This document shows positions 32,921 to 44,900 of a stretch of DNA of 64,000 nt, piece after piece. Position 1 is the stretch's first letter. The number at the start of each line of letters is the position of its first letter. The translations under genes were made by a program, and so were the position numbers. Location: contig CM046877.1 in the NCBI GenBank assembly GCA_025667525.1, forward strand, positions 261,489,706-261,553,705. Direction: 5' to 3'. The stretch is from Glebionis coronaria. Lineage: Eukaryota > Streptophyta > Magnoliopsida > Asterales > Asteraceae. The notes under the pieces were generated by a model. That model was not told the DNA's origin. It did not search any database and saw nothing but the letters and a program-made list of their open reading frames with translations.

Positions 32921-33274
32921 TTTGTTATATGATTAAACATGTGGATATGTTCATATGTAGTACGTTTAAAATTATAGTTTGTATATTTTGATTATAAAAA
33001 TATGAACATGGAGAATTATACATTAAACTCTTAAAAAGGTCGTCGAGAAAGACTATATAATATGGTTGTTAGAATTTTCTTTTGCATAAAAAAATGTTTA
33101 TCTAATCAATTAAACAATTATAAAGTTTAACGAAAAAAGCTTTATCGAGATATCGTATTTTTTAATCAAACACGACTATGTGGTTCCTAATAAATACTAC
33201 TCATTATTATATTCTCTTTGTTTTAAAAAAATTCCTTGTAAAATAAAGCTTAAAGTTAGTAATGGAATTATAAT
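32921..33274. other. AT-rich DNA left of the copia LTR
   Basis: No gene or repeat end recognised. If the copia LTR starts at 33,275, the five bases ATAAT before it would be its target duplication; the partner lies beyond the window. Confidence 0.35.
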
Positions 33275-33315
33275 TGTTGACTTGTTTATTTGATAAGAAT
33301 CATTACAATATTGTA
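33275..33315 (-). repeat. copia 3' LTR, piece 1 (outer end)
   Basis: TGTTGACTTG to ATATTGTA. Continuous with 38,120 once the Helitron is taken out. The left limit is inferred from the TGTTG/CAACA terminal match and is the least certain boundary. Confidence 0.45.
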
Positions 33316-36300
33316 TCTATAATAAGAGAGGAGAATCACGTTCCCTAGGAACAGTTCCCCTCTCACACCCATTATTTTATTACTCCTCCTCACACACCTC
33401 ACACACACACTTCGTCTCTCCCACTATAGCAATACCATTGTAGGTCGAATAAAAATAATGGGATTCACATACGTATGCCAAGGTTAATAGTGATGTGTGG
33501 GTTGTGTTATATACATACAATGCATACTCTCTCTCATTCTACCCCAATAATACAATCTCGCTGCTATTGTTTTGGGTGTAGATCTAGATCTAAGATCTTG
33601 ATCGGCGACATCAAGCAAGAATTTATTTTGGGTACTACATAATATTGATGGGAGTTTGAAGGTGGTGATGGAAACAACCTCATACCAGGTATATATGTTG
33701 TTTCACTCAATTATCATGATGGTACACTCAATTATCTTAATTAATTAGGGTCAAGATTTTAACGATTACGATTTTGGGTTGCGTTGATGGGTTTATGGTT
33801 TACTTGCGTTAGTTCGTGATTTATACATTGAGGGATTAAGTGACTCACTTTATGGTAGCTTATATAATTTTAATAACATTGCCATTCTCATATTGGCGAG
33901 GTGACCCAACCCTATTGCGGTTGCAGATTGCAGCCATGGATTGCTTTAAAACAGTTAATATTGATGTTGCCGTTTTTGTTATTTCTTTTTAATATTCAGA
34001 GGTGTAGTTGGATATTGCTTATGATTTTTCCTTATGCTTCTTTGATGCCACAGATCCTTTCGTTGCCGCTCTAGATAGCGTGTGACGATAGTGATACGTG
34101 CGTGACGATGATGATAGGGTACAAATGTGCATAATAAGCCCACATGGGAATTCGTGTGAGGTCAATTGTGCAATGAAGGATGCTGTGTTTTTTAAGACAA
34201 ATTGTTGATCCCTTTGGTTGGATCTATATTCTACTAAGAATTAGTATAATAGTTTGTAATCAAACTAAAACACTTTGAGCACTATTACTAAACACTAAAT
34301 AAGTTATGCGGAATCTATTATATCTAATAAAACACAGTTTTATACAGCTCTCTAAAGCAGCCATTGTACAACTCTTAAAGCATGCATCGAATTAATTTTT
34401 TACAAAAATAACTTTTAACCTCATTGTGACACATGGATTTGAAAGAGTTTTGGAAAGTACATTTGTAACGATTTGTTAGTGTGCTGATTTGGAAAAAATA
34501 CAAGACTTTCCATTATTAATTTTTTACTATATTTTTGTTGATGGAGTAAGTCTAACCACGTTAAATGGTAGTGTAATTAACATTCACATTATTTATAGAA
34601 AGTAAAATAAACACAACTTATAATTCTCAAAGTCGGTAGTGAAGCAAATATTATATTATCCATTATGACAAAAGTTAAAGGAGAGTAAAATACATACAAA
34701 CTACGTAACTGAATTCAAAGAAAATAAATACAATGAAAAAATCACAAACATAGTGACCATTATATTCGAATAAAAAATAATGTCTAGAAATCATACACGT
34801 TATCATAGAAAGCACAAATAATAAAACTTCTTTAATACTTTATTGTCAAAGTAGTTTTTACAAAACCCCCTACACATTTAAAGTAATAAACTTAATTTTA
34901 GGAACAGTTAAAAAAATTCAAAATGAAAACTAAAATCGGTTGGAGGAGTTACAATCAAAATGCACATTTATTTTGGATGAAAATCTTTAAAATTGAAACA
35001 TATATCTCTAAAATTATAAAAATGATGCATCGCCTCAATATTTTATATGTACCTTTTTTAAGGCTCCTAAACTAAATTTGGTTATTCGATTTCTTTTGAA
35101 TTGTAATACTATCGTTGTTTTAAACTTTTTTTCGATTTAGTACTTTTTTAGATAAGATCATACTACTTTCTCCATTGTTCATGAGTTCATGAGATAATAT
35201 ATTTTTACTCAAGTGTTATAATTTTTTGCTTAGTTCGAGTGTAATTATTTACCACAAATAAAATACCAAGAATTAAAAAGTTGTTATTGATTCATATATT
35301 ACATTTTTAATATATCCAATATATTTTTAAAATATTAAAGTTATCATTAAATTAATGCAATTGGTTGTCATGAAAATTTTTTTTTTTTTAGGTTTTACAG
35401 ATTTTGGTAAATAATTTTTTTATTGACAAATTTAGAACAAATTACATATTCAATTATATGAATATATTAAGTTAATTTTGTTTAACAAAGTCTATAAAGA
35501 ACATATTTTTTTACACGTAATATCATATGCGTAATGCATAAACAAATACTTCGTAACATATTGTGTCATTCATGTGGTATGTACATTGTTAATTATTTAC
35601 TTTGTTTAAAAAGAATTTCAAGTGGTGGACATGTTACAAGTAAAGGATTACATGTAGGGCTGAGCATGGCAGACTCAAAATCGAACTGGATCGAATAATT
35701 TTGGTCCGGGTTTTGGATCAATTCAGTCCTCGGTCCGGTCAGTTCGGTCGGTCCGATCGGTTTGGTCTTATCAAAATCTCTTCGATTATGCCTAATAGGA
35801 TCGGATCGGATCAGACCGGACCCAGGACCGAGCCGGACCGGACCAACCTGGACCGGATCGGACCGGACCATTTCGGTCCGGTCTCGGTCCGAGGTTTCGG
35901 ACCATTTCGGTCTTCGGTCTGGTCCGGTCCGGTCCTGGACCGATGCTCAGCCTTAATTACATGTGATTATTGGCATTGTATGATATCATATAATGTAGGG
36001 AAGACTGATAATAAATCATATGAATTCGTCTTTCGGAGCAAGAAGAATATGTCACTCTAATATCCTTATGTTTGCATTAGTCCATTGTTTTATGTTACTA
36101 TAATAATCCAGTTGAGCTTATTGTGTTATCATTGGTAAAACTTATTACAAAGTGTAAGTCTAAATTGAAGGGTTAGTCCATTAACTCTCTATTCTCCTCG
36201 ACTTCAAAATCCATGTTATAGCTTACTTTTAGACCAACCATCTGAAACTAAGTTTTGTTAGCAAAACCCAAGTCAACAAGTGTCTTGATTTTAAGGGGTC

Positions 36301-36447
36301 AATCCATGGCTTTAACTTTAAGCCTTTCAAAGAGATTGTGCAAAGTAAAACCGAAGCAATGGGCTAATTTGGTAACAAATGAACTTTCATAATTTCAATT
36401 AAGTTAAGATTGTAGATATACATATCAACAATTTTTTTTCTTCCTAG
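33316..36447 (+). other. 5' part of the Helitron, no gene recognised
   Basis: AT-rich, about 3.1 kb, holding the MITE at 35,655-35,955. The segment 33,316-33,720 has pyrimidine-rich stretches (TCTCACACCC, CACACACACAC) and a possible short exon ending before GTATATATG near 33,690. I assign no protein. Confidence 0.45.
35655..35955. mobile_element. hAT-type MITE made of GGTCCG repeats
   Basis: 301 bp with terminal inverted repeats TAGGGCTGAGCAT and ATGCTCAGCCTTA (12 of 13 pair) and a perfect 8-bp target duplication ATTACATG at 35,647-35,654 and 35,956-35,963. The interior consists largely of GGTCCG, CGGACC and GGATCGGA words on both strands, so it can fold on itself. Three overlapping open frames here (on both strands) arise from this low-complexity DNA. 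Confidence 0.85.
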
Positions 36448-37190
36448 ATGTCATTGGCCAAGTAATTGAGACTTCAGAATTGGACAACTACGGTGGAGCT
36501 GGTAAACCAGGGAAAGAGAAGCCTCTCAAGTTGATGGACCTTGAGTAAGTCTATAAATTGTGTTTGATATATTCAGAATCTAAAATTGTTTTGTTTTCAT
36601 ATATATTTATAGATGGTTTCTATATTTAAAGTGGTACGGAACTAAATTGTATGTTATGAGGTGACTATGATGATCAATTTATGTAGTTTTTAAAATAATG
36701 TGACGATGTTGGATTGCTTCTTGTGGTTATCCAGCTTGGCGAAATGAAGAAATGGGATGGTAAGTTAAAACAATTACAAACTTAACATAAAATTTCATAT
36801 ACGATTTTTCATATGTTATTCTGAATATAGTATTTGTTACAGGCGTGATGCAGGTGCAAAATGCTTTTTATGGTACCAAATTATTTATGCATAACAGGAA
36901 GAATAACATTTTGAACGATGATTTGAAAGAAATTAAGGATTTCAAAAAATGGTATACCAACATCATCTTAGTATGCATTTCAATTAAATATAATACAAGT
37001 TTTTAAAGGCTGACTACAATTTAATCTTCATTATCTATTTTTATTATGTAGTTTGTTATTGTTACCTGAGAGACAACAGTTGTGTGATAGTGCTTCGAAA
37101 ATATCTACAGCCTCAATATCCTCGATACACGATGAGTTTATAACTAATTTTCGATTCAGGAACATTGATGAGCTTATGGACCTTCCAAAA
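36448..37190 (+). pseudogene. Helitron RPA-like gene, exons
   Basis: Replication protein A 70-kDa-like (single-strand DNA binding) exons. Exon at 36,448-36,544 encodes DVIGQVIETSELDNYGG and ends at GTAAGT. A weak stretch at 36,615-36,765 (ELNCM, then DYDDQF) has stops or frame changes. The exon at 36,842-36,950 reads MQVQNAFYGTKLFMHN, a typical RPA-like OB-fold word. The next, 37,052-37,190, reads SISSIHDEFITNFRF and ends at GTATGC. Acceptors of the type TTCTTCCTAG and TTATTATGTAG are present. RPA-like ORFs are common passengers of plant Helitrons, but this copy cannot give a full protein. Confidence 0.7.
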
Positions 37191-37302
37191 GTATGCATAA
37201 CTTTTAACAAGTATCCTCTTAAATTATTACTAATTGTTGTAATTTACATTCAATTTCTTTGTCATGTAACTAATTTTGATGCTAACTATTCTTTTATGGT
37301 AG

Positions 37303-37890
37303 GGGGAAGTGTCCGTAATTGTGGCAACCGTCGTTCTCATCCCGGAGGAAGAGAGTTGGTGGTATATGGGATGTGGAACGTGTAATAGAAAGGTTGGGCA
37401 TGGTGAAGACAAACTTGAACCAAAGGTTGCTGATACCACTTTTTCTACCAAATTAAAAGTTGGTGTTTCGATCATGTTGTTACGAAACACTGATCAAACA
37501 AATGGGCTTTGCAACGGAATACGACTTCGTGTAGATCGGTTGCTCAAAAGTGCCGTCCATGCCACTATTATCAACATAAGCCATTTTGGTAAAAAAAAAT
37601 TCATCATTGGAATGATGAGAATATCACCTTCTGATAAACGCTTGCCGATAAAAATAGTAAGGAAACAGTTCCGTCTCTTTCGCGATGACAATCAAAAAAA
37701 GTCAAAGACAATATCTAGGGAAAGTTGGTTTGTATTTGTCACGACCCGTTATTACACATGTCCAATTATATGTGGCCGTCTCTCGTGTGAAAAGCAAAAA
37801 GGACTGAAGATAGTTATTCAAGACGAATACATATATCTCACTAATACCATGACCAACGTGGTCTACAAAGAGGTACTCCACAATTTATGA
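37303..37890 (+). pseudogene. RPA zinc region joined to Pif1 helicase C-terminus
   Basis: After an acceptor TTTATGGTAG the exon reads EVSVIVATVVLIPEE and WWYMGCGTCNRK, the CX2C half of an RPA DNA-binding domain. Without a stop it passes into helicase sequence: KLKVGVSIMLLRNTDQTNGL, then RISPSDKRLPIK, and ends NVVYKEVLHNL. Between about 37,675 and 37,800 the helicase motif is in the +1 frame ([21 protein letters not shown]) and then returns, so two compensating frame changes leave the ORF open but replace this key ATP-binding stretch with unrelated residues. Helicase motifs upstream of this C-terminal part are absent. Confidence 0.75.
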
Positions 37891-38090
37891 TCACATCTAC
37901 ATGTACGCATATGTCGCATTCATATAAAGGATTGGTGTTTTTTTGTGATTTACCATTGTGTTTCATGTGACTTTTGTATGATCGCAATTATTAGTATACT
38001 TTACGTTCTTTATCCATATATGATTTTTTATCTAATAGCTACATAATACGCATTGTATCATACTAACTTCTTTGACTTTTTTTTAAAATA

Positions 38091-38119
38091 CCCGTGAATT
38101 TCACGGGTCTTTTAGCTAG
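38091..38119 (+). other. Helitron 3' terminus: hairpin and CTAG
   Basis: A GC-rich stem CCCGTG/CACGGG with a 5-base loop, 8 bases, then CTAG at the end, next to T at 38,120. This is the termination signal of Helitron rolling-circle transposition. Confidence 0.8.
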
Positions 38120-38244
38120 TCTAACATATAAACCACAGAAGAACAGACTTACTTTTAACTATTTGATTCTCTTATTAATCGACTTGTATGAGGTACATGA
38201 AAGACATTGTACCTATGTTCCTTTTATAGAGTAAGGAACCCTAG
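38120..38244 (-). repeat. copia 3' LTR, piece 2 (with TATA box)
   Basis: On the element's strand CTCTATAAAAGGAAC (plus 38,218-38,232) is a TATA box. The right end CCTAG (38,240-38,244) is the target duplication made by the gypsy dimer. Confidence 0.6.
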
Positions 38245-41200
38245 TGTGACAATCCGTCAATTTATGGTTGATATTTTATTCTCAAGTATTATTTAAAAAT
38301 ATTATTTTAATGTTATATTATGAACTTACTTATTTTTGGGAAGAAATTTGGATTTACGTCTTGAAGTAGCATCGACTATGTCTAAACCGGAGGATTCAAC
38401 GTTACGTGCTCACGTTTACATACACCGTTTTTGGTGACAGTCCGACATTTCAGGAAATAAATTTATCCGTGAATATTATTTTGGAATTTTAAATTTGTGT
38501 TGGTTCATAAACACACAAATTTAAGAGAAGAGATTAGGACTTACGATTATAATTTAACGTCCTATACGACTAAACCGGAAACTTTAGGATTAGGTATTTA
38601 CGTTTTTGAACTCCGTTTTTTATGAGACAATTTTTATTAGATTCGTTTTGTGCCGTTGATTCATAATTTATAAAACCGTTTTTCGTAAAACGACCCGAGG
38701 GCACGCAAATCGAGGAAACTAGAATCGAGGAGTACCCGTAAATTAATGGGGATGGGACAAGTTTACACTTGCCCACCCCCATACATGTGGAATCTAAATA
38801 AGCTACAACACACACTATATGTGTCAAAACTTCCTAAAGAAGTTTACCACTTGTCTTTTAATTCCTTGAAACCACTTTTCCTAAACCATTTCTCACATCC
38901 CATCTCATGAAAACCACTCATACTCTCCTCCCTTACTCTCTATATTCCGTCCCATATTCACCTAAAACAACCCTCATTTGATCAAATTTAACCATGGAAT
39001 CATATGTATAATTTACATATGATGAAAACCCATTGAAGTTATGAAGATTGGAGGTGATCTTAACATGTAAAAAGGAGTTTTCAAGGGAGTTTGGGGCTGA
39101 TTTCTCAAGGAGTTTTCATGAAGAACAAGGGATGATTTTTGGAGGAATCTACAAATACTTGGTGATCCTAGAATTGGTGTTGATATCTCATAAGATTGGT
39201 TACCCAAAACTAAGTCTTGTTCATAAAAAACCTCATCTTTTCATCACTAATGGTGGTATAGAGATTGTTCTTCCTATCCTCTTGTTATTTTGATTATGTA
39301 ATCTTGTATTTTCTTTATTTATGTATATATATATGATCATGAATGATGATTAAAAATATTATGTGGGGATTTGATGTTGATAGATTTGATAAACATGGGT
39401 AAAAAGATGGAAAACCATAGGTAACAAGGTAAAAATCTTGCTAAATATGATGGATGTATAAAAACAGTAAGTTACCAAATGATAAACTGATAAAATGGCA
39501 TGGTGGAATCAATTTACAGTAAGTATTATATGTCATACACATGTGAGAGTTGGCCATGCAATGGAATCATCAAAATGAGTGAGATATGATCAAAACAAGA
39601 TGAGTGTGCTAATCTGAATAGTCTGTTTTGTAGGGACTGTTAAGGATAGTTAAACATAGAATGAGCAGTAGCTATATCTAACTTATTTGTAGCACATAAT
39701 ATGAAGTTCATGGCATCCAAAAATGAGCTTCTAACTCATTGTAGAACTCTAGATATGATAAAAATGGTCAAGATGAAACTAAAAATCAGATTTTGAAGAA
39801 TTAATGTTTAGTACTATTATATAAGCACTCAAATAATATAGTACAAAATGTGAAATTAAAATCCACTAACTTATGAATTTCATTTATATAAATATGAATA
39901 AGGTTAAATAAAATGGACACTTTATAAAAATGGTAGTTGAATAAGATTTATAAGTATAAAAACTATAAACATGATTTTTACGACTTTTTCGGCTATTACC
40001 GTAAAATTAACGTTTTTCGCCAATTATCAAACCCGTCTAATGTAAAGTTTTTAAAAGTCATATACTGATGTATAAGTACCTAATACAAGTAAAAACTGAT
40101 AAAACCCGAACTATATGACATACGGACATAACGAGCTAAGTTAGCATATTTGGACTAATAATTTAACTAAATAAGTTAAACACTTATAAAAATTACTTAT
40201 TGGGATTAACCCATTTAGGCCCAACATGTAAAGTATTAATACTGATAATACAAGTATAAATTGGATTAATACAAGTTAAAGAACTTATAATTGGCTTATT
40301 GGACCTAAAACATGTAAATAGGTAAAACTAGTAAACTAATATAAAAGTTGTCAACACATAAAAAAAAATAAGTGAATGAGAATATATAAACCCACTTGAT
40401 CATCATCATATGTATAAAATCATTATATGTATACATAATTTTAATTTTTATAAAGTCATTGGACAAAAGTCTAAGACGAGTATTATTTGTCTAGGTTTCC
40501 GTGATTGAAGCACGTACCGTACATCCGAATGGCCGATAACCCGCTTTCCCACATCAACGTGAGTTCATAGCCTCGCACTCTTTTAAATGTTTTTATGAAA
40601 TGTTTTATAAACCCGCGAGGGAGATAACATGTTAGTTTTTATAAAACAGGACACTAGTTGTCCTGATTGTTTGTTTATTGATTTGGACCCGAATGATTGT
40701 ATGACCCGATGAATGATTATATGACCCGATAGATGAAATGAAATGGATTATTAAAGTTAGGTTATGTCACTAAAAGTCCCATTAGCATGAATTGTGAACT
40801 ACCGAGATTTGGTAGACGCTTATGCATATAATAGTACTATTTGGGGACGATCACCCCAGTTCGCGCCTTGACGGTTGATCCCCGTCGTGCCACATTGATC
40901 TGTAAGCGAATTCATGTATGAGAAGATTTACTCAAGCGTGATTATTGTGACGACACGCTAATTTAGATGGGCAAATTGAGTTTCGGACTAGCTACCCGTT
41001 GTTTGTTGTAGTAAGGTAACAATGTCATGCGGCTTATAATAATCCAATTAACAAGATACTGCTATACGCACCGAATTACGATACATTGCCTGACTAGCAA
41101 TACGGGATCTTATTATTGATATTATGTTCGTGTTTTGGTTTTACATAACCATATTCATATAACGATTTTTATTCAACTCTATACAACGTTATAAAACGTA

Positions 41201-41700
41201 TTGTATGATGTTTTTAACGACAATGGTTCGTATAATGATTTTGAAGGCGAAATCCTATATTATGATTTTGATAAAGATTTGTATAAAATGACTTTGGCTA
41301 TTTTATGGCCTATTACAAAGATTTGTACAAAATGATTTTCGGTAATAACTTTATATAGACGACATATTGATGGTTTTTTTAAACTCTATGAATTCACTCG
41401 GCGTTTTCGCTGACCTTTTCTTTTAACATGTTTTATCTTAGGTACTTGAAGGTAATTCTCGGGAAGACAACAAGAATTCATGGCCCGCACTTAAATTACA
41501 ATTTCCATTCAAATCTTTTGTAAAATTGTATGAAATGACTATGACTTGGGACCTATGTAAATTTGATATTTATGAATGGAAATGCTTTATTATTAAACGA
41601 CGCGACTTTTAAGCGTTGTCTATGATGTGAGTAATGTGCTATCCCGTAACACCAACGAGTCTTCCGCTGTATTGAATTGAGTAAGTTTGGGGGTGTTACA
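38245..41700 (+). repeat. gypsy dimer, LTR 1
   Basis: 3,456 bp, TGTGACAATCCGTC to GGGGTGTTACA. It lacks a short block (AAAACTTAGACG) near 39,960-40,030 that LTR 2 and LTR 3 both have. About 3% different from LTR 2 over the first 460 bp by eye. No gene; the repeated open frames (such as 38,570-38,827 minus and 39,048-39,293 plus) have counterparts in the other LTRs. Confidence 0.92.
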
Positions 41701-41878
41701 GTTTGGTACCAGAGCTCTCGTTATAGAGAACGAAAGATTTTTAAAACCAAGGTTTTGAATAAAACATTTCAAAATCTTTTAACTATAAATATTTTTCTAA
41801 AAATGTCTAAAAATCTTTTGACTATAACGGTGCCGAAGAATTCCCGAGTTACCGACAAGGCCAGACTGAGAAGTGTTA

Positions 41879-41931
<53 letters not shown>

Positions 41932-44900
41932 CTTGGATTATATATATACATATGATGTAATTTGATTACATGATTGTTTGATGATCATTTTAATATTTAT
42001 ACGAGGTATTTATACGACGTAGATTGTCACAAGAAACCTAACTCCCCTAGTAAATCAATCGAAGCTATTTCTGTAGGAATTCTAGCTATTCTAGATCTAA
42101 ACCAAGTTGTGGATATTTATGATCCCAAAAAAATGGTTGATATGCGTAGAAATGTAGATATTAGTTGATTGTGATATTGAAGAAGAATTGGCGAGATTAA
42201 AACTGATATCGATGTCATGACGATCTTTCCTTATAGAGTGGAGTTTGAAAAAACGTTACCACCTAGAAAGATGTCATCTGATTCGTTGTCATCCAATTCT
42301 TAAATTAAAATCGAAAGGGTGAATGTTGCACTTGAGGCTGTTATTGGAACCATTACGCAAAAGCCTCATGCCACTAGTACCTTTTCGAGAAGTCTAATTG
42401 AATGTGAGAGTCATTTCATACTAGTGACTCATTTGATAACTATTGATGAAGGAGCTATAGGATTGGAAATTAAGTGTTATTTATATCGAGCTTTTATTGC
42501 ACTTTGAAGGTCTAAGAATAAGGATGAAAGTATTGGAGAATGAGGTAGGATATTGCATTGAGTATAAGTTGATTGAAACTTGAATAAAGTAAAAATTTAA
42601 CTTGTATGGAATTGAGATTGTTAAGAGGAAGTCGTTAATTCCTGTGATTGAAATATAAGGTTTTAAATGATTGTTGATTCGTGTTAAGGGTTGTTCCTAG
42701 GCCATTGTCCACTAACGAGGATGCCCAGTGTCCAATAAATTGAAGAAATCTTCTTCTAAATTGGGACCGATGGATATTCCAGGACAGGTGGGACACCTAA
42801 TGACTCTTGTAGATTAGTATTCATTGTGGTATCTTTTAAAAATCCCTAACTTGACTGAGACATCAGTTGGTAGGATGAGTTCTTGGAATTGTATGACATA
42901 GTGACACGTAATGTGTTACGGTAGAATTTTGACTTGTTTGTGATTAATGAAAAGACTACCTTTGATTGCAAAATTCTACATGCATCGATGTTATCTATCT
43001 TTTCTTGCTTGTTCCTAATGTTCACATTAGTGATGCAACCATTGAACAAGTACTCATCTCGAAATGATTTACGTGGTGGATTATTCTTTTTGAGTGCCAT
43101 CGAGGTCATGAACCTCATGATTAATTGGCTAAGCTCATTTCCTATTATATTGTAGTTAGTTCTTGGTAAGCAACTCTTCATCACTCTTTTGCAGATCACT
43201 GATTGTTTTTATAAGATAAAACAGTATCCCTTGAGAAAAGTTGAATTTTTATCACCATAAGGATTATTCAAAGTGAGATTTATAAGTGATTGTTATCGAA
43301 ATGAAGTTGTTTATAAAACACCTTGGAAAACTTACTTGTTTTCATAACAAAGAAAATCTTTGTAAATTTATTTTGATTCTTATTTAAGAATTAAGCATGA
43401 AAATGTTTTTATTATAAACATGATGATAAAATTTTGACGAACTGGGTATTGCATCGTTAATCTTGAAATTGTATATAGTTGCGCGCCTACATATAATTTG
43501 GAATGGACCATGCAAGGCTGATTAGTAGTCACCATGAAATTATTAATAAACACTAAATTTTCTTTGAAGTTATGAAAAGAATAAAATTTATGAGATCTAC
43601 AAGAAGTGCAAAATAGGGACATATTGTTAGGGACACCTACATATGTGCCCGTACCAATTATTCTTCTGATTCGAATTTACTCATTTGTAGATATTGTCTT
43701 ATTTGACAATTGACAACCATTTCTTGTCCAATTCTCCTATGGTGAGATTCTTAGGAAAAGTATCTGATTACCGAGTGTTAATACCCGACTGGGTGTATCG
43801 ACGTTCCTATCATTTCTTTTTATTAGATTTCCTTTGAATGACCTGGGTAACGATCCGAGGAGCTTTCGAATGCGTACTTAAATTATGAAAACATGGGATA
43901 TATTCATATTGGTTAAATGTTTTCGTCTGTATATGATTTAAAATTCTCTCGCGTAGAATATGCGTTGACCTTACTCTTTTAATGATAGTTGTGTCTCCAT
44001 ATATCCTTGAATTTGTGAAGGATTATGAGTTATTATTAGTCTTTTGAGAAGTTCACATCTTATCAACGGTAATGAAACTTGAAAGTTGATAGTACCAATA
44101 GAATGGATTTATTAATTATGACATGACGACATTGTCTTAATTGATGGGAACTCGAGTAGAATTCCCCTAAAAGATAAGATGTTGATTATCAAAAGTGATC
44201 TATATAATTCTTGATGGATGACCATATCCTGCATTTAGACTTGAAATTATACCATGAATGGTTGTGAATTAGTCATAGATATTATAATCTAGAAAGAACT
44301 TAAAATAAATGTATTAAAAGATGTTTATGTTATCTGAAACTTTAGGAGGTATTTGCTGGTGAAATACCTAGACTTTCGCCATTAAGGCAAGTTGAATTTG
44401 GTATTGATTATATTCTCGGTGCTGCACCTGTGGCTTTGCACTGTACGTCAGCACCATCTGAATTAAAAGAATTATCGTACAACTGAGAGAGTTGTCGGAG
44501 AAAGCTTTTATTCTATCAAGCTCGTCATCATGAAGAGCTATGGTGTTATCATTCCTTATATTTATTGATTACCGTGAACTAGGTAAAATTGAAGAAAAAA
44601 AATCTATATCCACTACCCAAGATGATAGATTTGTTCGATCATTTACCAGGTTCTAGCGTATATTCAAAGATTTGATCCACGGCATGGTTATCATCAATTT
44701 CGCGTCCGCGAAAAAGATTATCAATTCCAATCACTACATTCAGAACTCGTCATGAACATTATGAATTTCATGTTATGTTGTTTGGATTGACCAATGCACA
44801 TGTAGCATCCATAAATTTGATGAATCATGTGTGTAGGCTGTAATTTGATAATTTCATGCTTGTGATCATTAAGGACCATTTGTTTGTTTATAAGAATAAG

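Larger units (their letters stand above)
33316..38119 (+). mobile_element. Helitron, non-autonomous
   Basis: The 3' end is diagnostic: an 17-base hairpin CCCGTGAATTTCACGGG (38,091-38,107), then CTAG at 38,116-38,119 followed by T. The 5' end is taken at TCTATAATAAG (33,316) preceded by A, giving insertion between A and T without duplication. Inside are RPA-like exons and the C-terminal part of a Pif1-type helicase, both typical of plant Helitrons; no Rep/helicase N-terminal region was found, so it cannot move by itself. The orientation is that of the hairpin and the exons. Confidence 0.7.

Noticed and set aside
35593..36060. Three overlapping ORFs rich in Ser, Arg, Asp and Pro
   Set aside because: They are translations of GGTCCG-type repeats inside a MITE on both strands, not genes.
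38570..39293. ORFs in gypsy LTR 1 that recur near 47,631-48,098 and 56,312-57,035
   Set aside because: LTR copies; the frames carry no recognisable domain and differ in length between copies.
41884..41930. Possible CRISPR-like or satellite array
   Set aside because: A simple TA dinucleotide run.
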